In this document: piece after piece, positions 24,734-32,409 of the stretch
Numbering within the stretch: the stretch's first letter is position 1
Layout of the letters: each line of letters starts with the position of its first letter
From: a virus
DNA length: 61,094 nt
Direction: 5' to 3' (one strand)
IMG/VR virus record: IMGVR_UViG_3300015373_000004
Coordinates: 1 to 61,094 of that record
Notes under the pieces: generated by a model
Seen by the model: only the letters and a program-made list of their open reading frames with translations
What the model was told of the DNA's origin: nothing
Database searches by the model: none
Program-made: the position numbers and the translations under genes

Positions 24734-25528
24734 CTAAACGATCGGCTCGTTCGTAGATGCGACGTCGTAAGTGCCGTCGCCGTGGTCGTTCGCAGTGACG
24801 TTGTTGATCGAGAACTCGCCGGTGTACTCGTCCACCGAGATGTACTTGTAGGAACCCTCGGCTTCCCAGGTACCATCGCCGTTGTCTCGGATGACCACGA
24901 TCTCTCCGTAGTTCATCATGTCGAACAGGGTCTGGATGGACGGCAAATATGCATCCATGCCGTAGGTTCCGTAGACCATGTTCTCGATGTCAGCGAGACG
25001 GATTGGATCCAGGTTTCGCGAGTCGATGATCACATGGGCCGTCGGACGGTAGCCGTCGATCGGTTGCGGGATCGCGGAGATCTCGAACTCGAACGGCATC
25101 GGGTCGTTGGTTCCGCTGTCAAGCGTCTCGTACTGGACGTCGGACATGGCGGCCGTGACGCCGTATAGAAGGTGGAGCTTGTAATTCTTGCCGTCTCCGT
25201 AGAGGGTCCGGTAGCAGAGACCGAACTGGTCGGGAACCTGCGAGTCGAGGAATAGGCCATCGGCCGCCTCGGTGATGCCGCAGATCTCGGCGAACTCGTC
25301 AGGAAACGTGATGGCCGAGATGGTGGCCGAGTACTCCCGCGGAGTGACGGTGGTGAGGAAACGACGTCCGTCAACGTAGTAGGTCGAGGTCTGCTGTGAC
25401 CCACTCTCGTTGACGCTGACGAGCCCGTTCCAAGGCACGGCGGGGCCAGATGCAGGATAGAGAACGCCTCGATCGAGACCTCCCTGAACCTGCTTCTCGT
25501 CCTCCATGTGCCACTTGATTCTGGTCAT
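24734..25528 (-). CDS. Major-tail-like protein, second copy
   Basis: The start at 25528 (MTRIKWHMEDEKQ...) gives 264 residues. It shares an ordered set of motifs with the major tail protein at 26070-26933: GLDRGVLYP, VPWNGLVSVNES, AITFPDEFAEICG, LCYRTLYGDG, YKLHLLYG, FEFEISAIPQPIDGYRPTAHV. The N-terminal domain is therefore paralogous, while the C-terminal 80 residues differ. It may be a tail terminator, a minor tube subunit or a tail-tip adaptor. Confidence 0.75.
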   Translation of the reverse strand: MTRIKWHMEDEKQVQGGLDRGVLYPASGPAVPWNGLVSVNESGSQQTSTYYVDGRRFLTTVTPREYSATISAITFPDEFAEICGITEAADGLFLDSQVPDQFGLCYRTLYGDGKNYKLHLLYGVTAAMSDVQYETLDSGTNDPMPFEFEISAIPQPIDGYRPTAHVIIDSRNLDPIRLADIENMVYGTYGMDAYLPSIQTLFDMMNYGEIVVIRDNGDGTWEAEGSYKYISVDEYTGEFSINNVTANDHGDGTYDVASTNEPIV

Positions 25529-25538
25529 GACTCTCCTT

Positions 25539-26042
25539 TCAGCCGGAGGTGCCAAGCTTCTTCTTGCGCGCCTCGTTCATCTCTCGGTATTTGGCAGCGG
25601 TAGAGCTGGCCGGCTGCTTCTGTGGCTTACTGTTCTTGACGCTACAGATTCGGATTAGAGTCATGAGACGGTTGAGGTGCCAGTGTTGGGCCTCCCAGTC
25701 GATCTCAAAGCTGATCATCCAGTAGTAGATGAGCTCCGAAGTCACGTTCTCTTTCGGCCCAGGCTTCTGCTGGACCTCCCGAACGGTTGTGGCCGTTCTT
25801 TCTGAGTTGATGTACTCAACAACAGCCACTTGTTGCTGGGGAGTGAGCAAAGAGACAAGGTCTGTACGATCAGCCGGGGAAATTAGCATCTCCTCGAAGT
25901 AGCTGATCATCTCTTCTTGCGTCTTTGTGTCATCCTTACGCCACGAGAAGAAGGGCTTCTCGTGAATTGACTCCCATTTTGACAGAGAGACCAGAGAGTG
26001 CTCGAACTCGAGCTTGGTCCCTTGAACCTCTAGGCTGAGCAC
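25539..26042 (-). CDS. Tail assembly chaperone-like protein
   Basis: This 167-residue protein lies between two major-tail-like genes, close to the tape measure. Its pattern LEFEHSLVSLSKWESIHEKPF...SELIYYWMISFEIDWEAQHWHLNRLMTLIRIC matches actinobacteriophage tail assembly chaperones. The family often uses a programmed frameshift to make a longer form; I do not see an obvious slippery site feeding an overlapping frame. A GTCAAAATGG repeat lies inside this gene at 25974-25983. Confidence 0.75.
   Translation of the reverse strand: MLSLEVQGTKLEFEHSLVSLSKWESIHEKPFFSWRKDDTKTQEEMISYFEEMLISPADRTDLVSLLTPQQQVAVVEYINSERTATTVREVQQKPGPKENVTSELIYYWMISFEIDWEAQHWHLNRLMTLIRICSVKNSKPQKQPASSTAAKYREMNEARKKKLGTSG
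25974..25983 (-). repeat. GTCAAAATGG directional repeat (in gene)
   Basis: Copy of GTCAAAATGGGAG on the minus strand inside the chaperone-like gene. Its presence inside coding sequence argues against a start-codon artefact. Confidence 0.6.
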
Positions 26043-26069
26043 TCTCTGGTCCTCCTTTCTTCAGATCGA

Positions 26070-26933
26070 TCAGACGCCGGTGAACGACCAGTCGTTGTCG
26101 ACGCCCTCGTCGTAGTAGAAGCCAGCCGCCGGCTGAGCCACGACCACGACCGACTCGCCGGGGGCGACCGGAACGGTGCCGGAGACCGGCTCGCCGTCGA
26201 TGTAGTACACCGAGTCGGTGTCCGTCGGGATGGTGATGTTGTTGTTCGCGAACGTCGGAGTCGTCGGCGAGGCCGCGGTGGCCGTACCGGCGAACAGCGC
26301 CACGACCTCGTCGGGCAGCGGGAGGCGCGGGTTCACGCCGCTCGAGCCGTAGAGGATCGTCTCCAGCGCCGCCAGGTCGGCCGCGTCCACCTTGGTGCTG
26401 TCGATGGTGACCAGCGAGGTGGGCTTGTGACCGGAGACCGGCACCGGAGTGGTGCTGAACTCCCACGAGAACGACATCGCCTCGGGAGAGTCGTTGACGG
26501 ACGCGTAGGCGCGCTCCGAGGGAGACGCCTGGGCGCCGTAGACGAGGTGCAGCTTGTAGCCGTAGTCGTCACCCTCGACGTCGTTGCCGAGCTTCGTCCG
26601 GTACGAGAGACCGAACGGAGGCCGGTTCTGCTGGCCGATGCGGACACCACCGCTGAGGACCACGCCGCCGTCGAACTGAGTGAACTCGTCCGGGTAGGTG
26701 TAGGCCTCGATGGTGCCGCCGAACTCCTCGACGGAGAGGAGGTTCAGGTACTTGATGTTGTCGGCGTAGACCGGGTTGGACTCGGCCCCCGACGGCGTCT
26801 CGGTGACGGTCGAGAGACCGTTCCAGGCGACACCATTGCTGTAGGTGCCACCCTGCGGGATGTAGAGGACGCCGTGATCGACACCGGTCTCGTACTCCCG
26901 GTTGCCGGTGCCGTCCCAGGTGATCTTGCTCAT
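26070..26933 (-). CDS. Major tail protein with C-terminal Ig-like domain
   Basis: The start at 26933 (MSKITWDGTGNREYETG...) gives 287 residues. The N-terminal 210 residues form the tail-tube domain (VAWNGLSTVTETPSG, AYTYPDEFTQFDGG, LSYRTKLGND, LHLVYGA). The last 75 residues (from about TATAASPTTPTFANNN) look like a surface Ig-like domain. They resemble the C-terminus of the capsid protein: SPTTPTF vs EPTAPTY, PTDTDSVY vs PNDADTVY, PGESVVV vs AGESVTI. The domain probably decorates the tail exterior. Confidence 0.9.
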   Translation of the reverse strand: MSKITWDGTGNREYETGVDHGVLYIPQGGTYSNGVAWNGLSTVTETPSGAESNPVYADNIKYLNLLSVEEFGGTIEAYTYPDEFTQFDGGVVLSGGVRIGQQNRPPFGLSYRTKLGNDVEGDDYGYKLHLVYGAQASPSERAYASVNDSPEAMSFSWEFSTTPVPVSGHKPTSLVTIDSTKVDAADLAALETILYGSSGVNPRLPLPDEVVALFAGTATAASPTTPTFANNNITIPTDTDSVYYIDGEPVSGTVPVAPGESVVVVAQPAAGFYYDEGVDNDWSFTGV

Positions 26934-26943
26934 GGGATTCCTT

Positions 26944-27249
26944 TCAGTGATAGAGCTCGAATACGTCATGGTGAAGGCCGTCAGTCACAAAGCTCCGTAT
27001 AACATCGGAACAAAGTGGCATCAGACCAAGCTTTTCGACCGCCGGGTTGTCCGGGTCTCGATCGATGACGGTTACCTGCCAACGTGGAACGCGGCGGTAA
27101 CCAGTGTTGTCGGCAAATATGCGGAACGCGCCATCACGGCTGTACACGATGCAGGGGTACTGCATCACGACGTTTTCGGGAGGCTGAAAGTAGACGTTCC
27201 TGCTACCCAAGATCTCCTCAAGGAGTGTCTGGGTCTGCGGTTGGCCCAC
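26944..27249 (-). CDS. Tail terminator-like / neck protein
   Basis: This 101-residue protein follows the family pattern TLLEEILGSRNVYFQPPENVVMQYPCIVYSRDG, then RWQVTVIDRDPDNP. Proteins of this type sit between the head-tail stopper and the major tail gene and cap the tail tube. The order here supports that role. It overlaps the upstream connector by 32 bases. Confidence 0.75.
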   Translation of the reverse strand: MGQPQTQTLLEEILGSRNVYFQPPENVVMQYPCIVYSRDGAFRIFADNTGYRRVPRWQVTVIDRDPDNPAVEKLGLMPLCSDVIRSFVTDGLHHDVFELYH

Positions 27250-27553
27250 GGTACACCTCCCCCAACATCAAGAGGAGGCGGGGCCTCTGTGTGCTGACGG
27301 AACGAACCGTCCACAAAGACCCCGCCCACCTCACGTACTTGATGGCCGTGAAGTTCTCCAGCGCATAGGCATCTGCAACAACACTGATTGTCGTCTGGAA
27401 GCTGTTCTCAGTGAGAATGCTGTCTCCAATCGACATCAATTGCGTGTTCTGCATGACATTCCCGGTGTACTTCCGCTCTGAGATCTGGTCATCCCAGATC
27501 CCAGGGCGCTTTTCTACTGGGAAGCCAAAGCCGATCTCGCCAAAGAACCGCAT
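27218..27553 (-). CDS. Head-tail stopper-like connector
   Basis: This 111-residue protein (MRFFGEIGFGFPVEKRPGIWDDQISERKY...) matches a widely distributed siphovirus connector family, with conserved ISVVADAYALENFTAIKYVRWAG and a C-terminal PRLLLMLGEVYRGPT. It probably sits beneath the portal and gates DNA. It lies between the capsid gene and the tail terminator. Confidence 0.75.
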   Translation of the reverse strand: MRFFGEIGFGFPVEKRPGIWDDQISERKYTGNVMQNTQLMSIGDSILTENSFQTTISVVADAYALENFTAIKYVRWAGSLWTVRSVSTQRPRLLLMLGEVYRGPTADPDTP

Positions 27554-27561
27554 CTAGCCTC

Positions 27562-27572
27562 CTATTTTGACG
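27562..27572 (-). repeat. Variant GTCAAAATAGGAG directional repeat
   Basis: One-base variant of the 13-bp motif between the capsid and connector genes. It supplies the AGGAGG ribosome site of the connector gene. Confidence 0.5.
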
Positions 27573-27579
27573 TTCGAGC

Positions 27580-29634
27580 TCAGGCCGGGTTGTCGAAGGT
27601 CCAGTCGTTCTCGCTGGTCGCGAAGTACGAACCAGCGGCCGGCTCCGCGTGGATGGTCACGCTCTCTCCCGCGGCGAGGGTGACGGTCGAACCGCCGGCC
27701 AGGGTGGCGCCGGTGTCGGTACGGGTGTAGACCGTGTCCGCGTCGTTCGGGATCGTCACCGTGTCGGTGGCGTCGTTGTAGGTCGGAGCGGTCGGCTCCG
27801 CCAGGGCGGCGGTACCGGCAGCCCGACGCACGACCAGGGCCGACTTGTACTTGGTGAGAGCACCCGAGCACCGGGTCTCCAGCAGGTACTTGTACTGGTT
27901 GAAGTCGATGTCGAAGTCGTCGAACATCGTGAGGTCGCCACCGCGGTCCGCACCGATGGTGTAGTCCTGGAGGTTGACCATGATGCCGACCAGGGTCGGG
28001 TCCTGGTCCATGACCTCGACGGCCACGATCGAGCTGCAGCGGATCGCCGCGGCCAGGTCCTGCGCGGTCGGGTAGATGCGCCGGCCGAGCGAGTCCTTGA
28101 TCAGGAGCATCCGGGCGAGAGCGTCCTCCGTGGTGAAGAACGTCGGGTTGCCGGAACCGCGGTAGTGGCGACGCTGGAGGACCAGCGCGTCCACGACCTC
28201 CTCCCAGTCGCTGGAGGCGTCGTCGATGTTGACGTACACCGTGGTGGCGTAGAGGTCGTCGTCCGTCGCGATCGGGCGGATGTGGTCCTCCATGATCTTG
28301 TCGTCGTCACCGACCGAGCGGCCGTCGCCGATGAGCACCGCACGCGCGAGCTCCTCCTCGAGCATGACGCGCAGCTCGGCCTTGAGCCAGACCACGACGT
28401 CGAAGCTGGTGATGTCCAGGATGTCGTCCCGGTCCAGCTTCTGCTTCTTGTAGACGGTCTGCGGGGTGGTGACTCGCTTGGAGACCCGGAAGAACTGCTC
28501 CCGCTTCATGTTGCCCTTGACGTAACCCTTCGCACGGGCCTCGTCGAGGGTCAGGTCGGCCATCATGGACTTGATGCGGGAGAACGGCGTGTGCCGAGTC
28601 CCGTCGATGACGCCGGCGACCCACTCGGTCCGGCGCTTGCGCCAGTCCGGCGTGTCGGTGACGCTCTGGGCGTCCGGGAACAGCACCTCGATGTCCTCGA
28701 TGCCGTGCTTGAGGGCGTAGTCCTCGACGGCGTCCTTGACGGAGCCGAGCTGCTTGGCCTTCTCGAAGATGCCCTTGATGTCGGAGTGGGACAGGGTGGG
28801 GCCCTGGTCCTTCTTGGTGTCGCTCTGGTCGAAGACGTTGTGCTTCATCTCGGTCTCGGTTCCTTCCTTGTTGTCGAGGTCGCCCTCGTCGGAGTTGTCG
28901 TCGGTGATGCTGTCGGGGTCCGGGGCACCCTTGGTCTCGGTGCCCGGGTCGTCCCCGGGGTTGTTGTCGTCGCCGGTCGCGTCCTCGTCCTCTTCGGAGG
29001 GCTCGTCCGCGCCGGTGTCGTCGTGCTGCGCAGCAGCCTCGGTGGCTGCCTCGACGGCTGCCCCGACCATGTACTCGACGACCTTCTGCTGCTCCTCGTC
29101 CATCGAGTTCCATACGTCCTCGATGGTGCGCTCGGAAGCGGCGTCGGCGTGCTCGAGCGCGAACTCGAGACCCGTGTAGATGATTGCCTCGTCCTCGCGC
29201 TCTTCGGTCCACTCGTCGACACCGTCGGAGTGACGGATGGCGACAGTGTCGATCAGAGCACCGGGGTTGGCGCCGGCGAGGACCAGAGAGACCTCGCGGA
29301 TCTTGCCGTGGAGGACCTGCTTGGCCTTCTCCACGAGCTTGTTGGCGTAGATGGAGAGCTGGTTGATGTCCTTGTGACGGACAGCCTCCTTCGCCTTCTG
29401 GGCGTTCTCCGACTCGTTGAAGAACGCCTCGCAGTAGACGCCCTCCGGACGGTTGTAGAGGATCGCGTGACCCAGGATGTTGCTGGGGTCGTTGTGCAAG
29501 TGCTGCCAGACGAGGGGAACCTGCAGACCGTCCTGCTCTGCGAAAGCATTGGGTGTGATGGTCCGACCGTCTGCGCACTTGAGGCCTGCCTTGGTGGCCC
29601 AGCCGCTGAAGTCAGCGGTCTTAGTACCTGCCAT
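27580..29634 (-). CDS. Capsid maturation protease / major capsid protein fusion
   Basis: The 684-residue product combines three modules. Residues 1-150 form a phage prohead protease domain (PLVWQHLHNDPSNILGHAI with His45/His47; REVSLVLAGANPGALI with Ser116). Residues 200-260 are an extremely acidic linker that may serve as scaffold. Residues 270-605 form an HK97-fold major capsid protein (EEELARAVLIGDGRS, NPTFFTTEDALARML). The last 75 residues are Ig-like and resemble the tail protein C-terminus. An internal Met at 263 could start an unfused capsid protein, but I see no strong ribosome site. Confidence 0.9.
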   Translation of the reverse strand: MAGTKTADFSGWATKAGLKCADGRTITPNAFAEQDGLQVPLVWQHLHNDPSNILGHAILYNRPEGVYCEAFFNESENAQKAKEAVRHKDINQLSIYANKLVEKAKQVLHGKIREVSLVLAGANPGALIDTVAIRHSDGVDEWTEEREDEAIIYTGLEFALEHADAASERTIEDVWNSMDEEQQKVVEYMVGAAVEAATEAAAQHDDTGADEPSEEDEDATGDDNNPGDDPGTETKGAPDPDSITDDNSDEGDLDNKEGTETEMKHNVFDQSDTKKDQGPTLSHSDIKGIFEKAKQLGSVKDAVEDYALKHGIEDIEVLFPDAQSVTDTPDWRKRRTEWVAGVIDGTRHTPFSRIKSMMADLTLDEARAKGYVKGNMKREQFFRVSKRVTTPQTVYKKQKLDRDDILDITSFDVVVWLKAELRVMLEEELARAVLIGDGRSVGDDDKIMEDHIRPIATDDDLYATTVYVNIDDASSDWEEVVDALVLQRRHYRGSGNPTFFTTEDALARMLLIKDSLGRRIYPTAQDLAAAIRCSSIVAVEVMDQDPTLVGIMVNLQDYTIGADRGGDLTMFDDFDIDFNQYKYLLETRCSGALTKYKSALVVRRAAGTAALAEPTAPTYNDATDTVTIPNDADTVYTRTDTGATLAGGSTVTLAAGESVTIHAEPAAGSYFATSENDWTFDNPA

Positions 29635-29640
29635 TTTGAC
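29631..29640 (-). repeat. GTCAAAATGG directional repeat at capsid start
   Basis: Copy of GTCAAAATGGCAG that includes the start codon of the protease-capsid gene on the minus strand. Confidence 0.6.
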
Positions 29641-29697
29641 AGTCTCCTTCCTTGTGTGGGTGCACGACCATCATGCCGTGCTTCGAATCGCCGCTCA

Positions 29698-30240
29698 TCA
29701 CTTTCTAGCCTGTGCGATAGCGGCCTGCAGATCTTGGCGTACTCGCGCAATCGCGGCACGAACTTGACTTTCGGTCATACTCCCGATGCCTGAGGAGTGA
29801 CCACCCCCGCCGGACTTGCCTTCGGCCTTCTTGCGCTTTGCGGCCAGCTCGGTCTTGTGCTTCTCCCGATACTTCTTGGCGTCCCGCGCGTCCTTGCTCT
29901 TCTCGGCGGCACTCTTGTGCTCGTCCTTCTTGTGTCCGCCGTTCTTCTTCGCGTTCGCAAGAAGCTCGTGAAGACGAGCCTGGAGCTCGTGAAGGCGAGA
30001 CGTTAGATGGTCGATCTTCTTCTGTGCAGCAGGAGAGATTTTGTGAGATGCAGCCGGCGTGCCCTTGCCGGGCCCACGTCCCTTTCGGTCTTCCTCCTTC
30101 GATCCGTGACGTCGTCCCTTGAGGTGCTTGTGCGCCTCGTAGTAGTCATGGGCCTTCTGGGGGTCGTACTTGGCTGGGTTGTAGGGGTGGGCGCCGTGCA
30201 TCAATGCACCCACAATGACCTCGTCGACGCTCTTAGCCAT
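29698..30240 (-). CDS. Basic head-associated protein
   Basis: The start at 30240 (MAKSVDEVIVGALMHG) gives 180 residues. The segment NPAKYDPQKAHDYYEAHKHLKGRR resembles phage proteins encoded between portal and protease genes. The rest is a lysine-rich helix (KKNGGHKKDEHKSAAEKSKD) and a short C-terminal coiled coil. It may be a scaffold or internal virion protein. It overlaps the 3' end of the portal gene by 8 bases. Confidence 0.65.
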   Translation of the reverse strand: MAKSVDEVIVGALMHGAHPYNPAKYDPQKAHDYYEAHKHLKGRRHGSKEEDRKGRGPGKGTPAASHKISPAAQKKIDHLTSRLHELQARLHELLANAKKNGGHKKDEHKSAAEKSKDARDAKKYREKHKTELAAKRKKAEGKSGGGGHSSGIGSMTESQVRAAIARVRQDLQAAIAQARK

Positions 30241-31582
30241 CAGTAGACTGTCCGTTCGGGAGGTCGAACTCTGCGAAGGCGGCATCGATCGCCTTGCTGA
30301 CCTCGTCGAGGGCAGCGTTGGTCTCGTCCGAAGACTGAACCACTTCGCCAGGGACAACGGCGGTCTGAGAACCGGGAGTTGTGCCCTGTGGCATGTTGCT
30401 GTTCTGCAGCTTGTCGGCCGCAGGATCCTTCGAGGGCTTCATCCCGATCGCCTGTCGAAGCTCGTTCGGAGAAGCAACCTCGTTGCGCGACAGAACGTCG
30501 GAGACCTCAGCGAAGTCCGAGATCGGCATGAGCTCGAACGGGTTCCTGAAGTACATGATGTCCTGTCCCTGGGTCCTTGCGGTCTTGGTCAGGAACTTTC
30601 GCCGAATCTCGTCCTGGAAGGCATCGAGGAAAGGCTTCACGACTCGGTTGTTGTAGTTCAGCATTGTCTTCTCGTCGGCGGATCCATTGAGAATCTCCTT
30701 GGTTAGACCAAGCTGGTCGTACAACACGCCCTGCAAATATGTGATCTGCTCCATGAGGTTGTTGGTGGCAGGTCGATTCAGCTGAGTGATCTTCTCCGTG
30801 CCATCCGTGTAGGCGATGCCGTACTTGCTCCCCTTGAGCTGGTGCTCGATGTCCCTCCGTCGCTGCTCGGCCTGCTGGCGACGAGTCTCCGACTTGATGA
30901 CGTAGGGAAGCTGGATGATCATGTCGAGCTTGCCCGAAGCAGACTGCTCGTCGACGCTGTCGAGAAGATTCAGCTTGTGGATCAGCCGCTGAAGAGTCGA
31001 GTTCGGCTCGTTCATGATCGTGTAGAAGGGGTTCTGGACGATGCCCACAAACCTCTTGTCGATCGTGACCTCTTCCTGGATACCCTTGTCCGGCTGATCG
31101 TTGTAGACACGAACCTTCACATGCCTTGGGTACCAGGCCGTAATGGTTCCGATCCGAAGAGAGCCGACATCCCAGCTTCCGCTGGCCTGCGGATCCACAG
31201 TCGTGTCGACAGGAACGATCGCGGCGACGCCTTCACTGCAAAGAGTCAAGACGTAGTCGCGAAGGAGTGCTGCCGGAACCTGGTCTAGGTTGGCGCTGAC
31301 CGAGAGACAGTCATTCAATCCGCTGAAAATATCTCCGGTGTACTTTCCGTCTTCGTCGGTGCGAACGTGCTTGAACTCGGCCGATCCGACGTCAACAGCC
31401 AGGCGCGTGTAGATCGAGGAGATGATCGAACGCTCGTTCGAGACTCGAACACGGACCGCATGCGGTACGCTTCCGCCGCCGTACATAGCCCCGTATGAAC
31501 CCGGGGTTACTGAGATCACTCTCGCCTCGTCAGCCGCGAAAGCGTTGAACATGTGCTTGAGTCCGCGCGTCAAACGTCCCAT
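30233..31582 (-). CDS. Portal protein
   Basis: This 449-residue protein shows the HK97-type portal layout: an N-terminal wing (SNERSIISSIYTRLAVDVGSAEF), a central region, a helical stem and clip (NNLMEQITYLQGVLYDQLGLTKEILNGSADEKTMLNYNNRVV) and a C-terminal crown. It would form the dodecameric ring through which DNA enters and leaves the capsid and bind the terminase. It lies between the large terminase and the capsid fusion. Confidence 0.9.
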   Translation of the reverse strand: MGRLTRGLKHMFNAFAADEARVISVTPGSYGAMYGGGSVPHAVRVRVSNERSIISSIYTRLAVDVGSAEFKHVRTDEDGKYTGDIFSGLNDCLSVSANLDQVPAALLRDYVLTLCSEGVAAIVPVDTTVDPQASGSWDVGSLRIGTITAWYPRHVKVRVYNDQPDKGIQEEVTIDKRFVGIVQNPFYTIMNEPNSTLQRLIHKLNLLDSVDEQSASGKLDMIIQLPYVIKSETRRQQAEQRRRDIEHQLKGSKYGIAYTDGTEKITQLNRPATNNLMEQITYLQGVLYDQLGLTKEILNGSADEKTMLNYNNRVVKPFLDAFQDEIRRKFLTKTARTQGQDIMYFRNPFELMPISDFAEVSDVLSRNEVASPNELRQAIGMKPSKDPAADKLQNSNMPQGTTPGSQTAVVPGEVVQSSDETNAALDEVSKAIDAAFAEFDLPNGQSTDG

Positions 31583-31620
31583 TTACTTCCTCCTTTCACT
31601 ACTCGTTACCGTCATGTCGC

Positions 31621-32409
31621 CTAGTCGGTCGGGACGGGCTGGCCGGCCTTGATGAACTCGGCAATGAGCTTTCCATAGGCCTCGGGATCCTTGTGGATCT
31701 CGCTGATCTTGCCTGGGCCTACTGTTTCGATGACCTTGGTCTGCAAATCACCAACGTGACTCTTTGCCTGAAGTCCGGATTCGAGGATGTCCTTGGTGAC
31801 GTTCGCACGCTGCCCATTGGGCAGAGTGACGTCGTAGGTTCCGTCCTTGTTGTGCGCGTTGATCTGGATGCCCTTCGAACCAAAGCTCGAGTCGTAGGTC
31901 TTCGTGGGACCGACAGCGAGCGCCTCTCGACGAATCTCGTTCGCCCTTCGGGTAATCGCCTCGAGCTTGGGTACGGTGTTCTTCTGGTAGTCGACGGTCG
32001 CGTGAGTCGCGAGGAGAACACCGCTGCCAAGCGTGGCGGTTACCGCTGCGCGACCGACCTGGCGTCGGCGGAGTTCAGCGTTCTTGGCGATTGCGGCAGT
32101 TCCGATTCGAACGGCACTTCCTGCGGCAGCACCTGCGACGGGTCCAGCTAGCGCTGTGACTGAAAGAGCTGTCGCGGTCGACAGTACGGACGCAGCAACG
32201 ATCTTTCCGACTTCCTTGCGTCGAGCCATTGCGGCTTGTGCTTCCTGAGAGGTCATCTTCGGCCTTGAAGCCGGCTTCTTGGACTTCTTGGACGAGGAGC
32301 TTCGTCCAGATCCAGACGAGGTGGACGTCTTTCGAACACCCCAGTGCATGCCCTTCACGCCATGATGGACGAGTTCAAACTCGGCATCAGGGCTGATGAT
32401 GTACGTCAT
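31621..32409 (-). CDS. HYGVKG-tagged virion-associated protein A
   Basis: This 262-residue protein begins with an N-terminal motif FELVHHGVKGMHWGVRK, then a Ser/Lys-rich linker. Hydrophobic segments follow (IVAASVLSTATALSVTALAGPVAGAAAG; AAVTATLGSGVLLAT). The hydrophilic C-terminal domain includes DGTYDVTLPNGQRANVTKD. The HxGVKGMxWGVR motif recurs in phage structural proteins, often as an N-terminal tag, and may direct packaging into the virion. The hydrophobic part could be a membrane-active ejection protein. It is coupled to the terminase (ATGA overlap). Confidence 0.7.
   Translation of the reverse strand: MTYIISPDAEFELVHHGVKGMHWGVRKTSTSSGSGRSSSSKKSKKPASRPKMTSQEAQAAMARRKEVGKIVAASVLSTATALSVTALAGPVAGAAAGSAVRIGTAAIAKNAELRRRQVGRAAVTATLGSGVLLATHATVDYQKNTVPKLEAITRRANEIRREALAVGPTKTYDSSFGSKGIQINAHNKDGTYDVTLPNGQRANVTKDILESGLQAKSHVGDLQTKVIETVGPGKISEIHKDPEAYGKLIAEFIKAGQPVPTD

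Noticed and set aside
27649-29793. 714-codon plus-strand open frame opposite the capsid gene
   Set aside because: It is the antisense of a strongly supported capsid gene in high-GC sequence, with repetitive Val/Gly/Asp/Arg composition and no recognisable domain.
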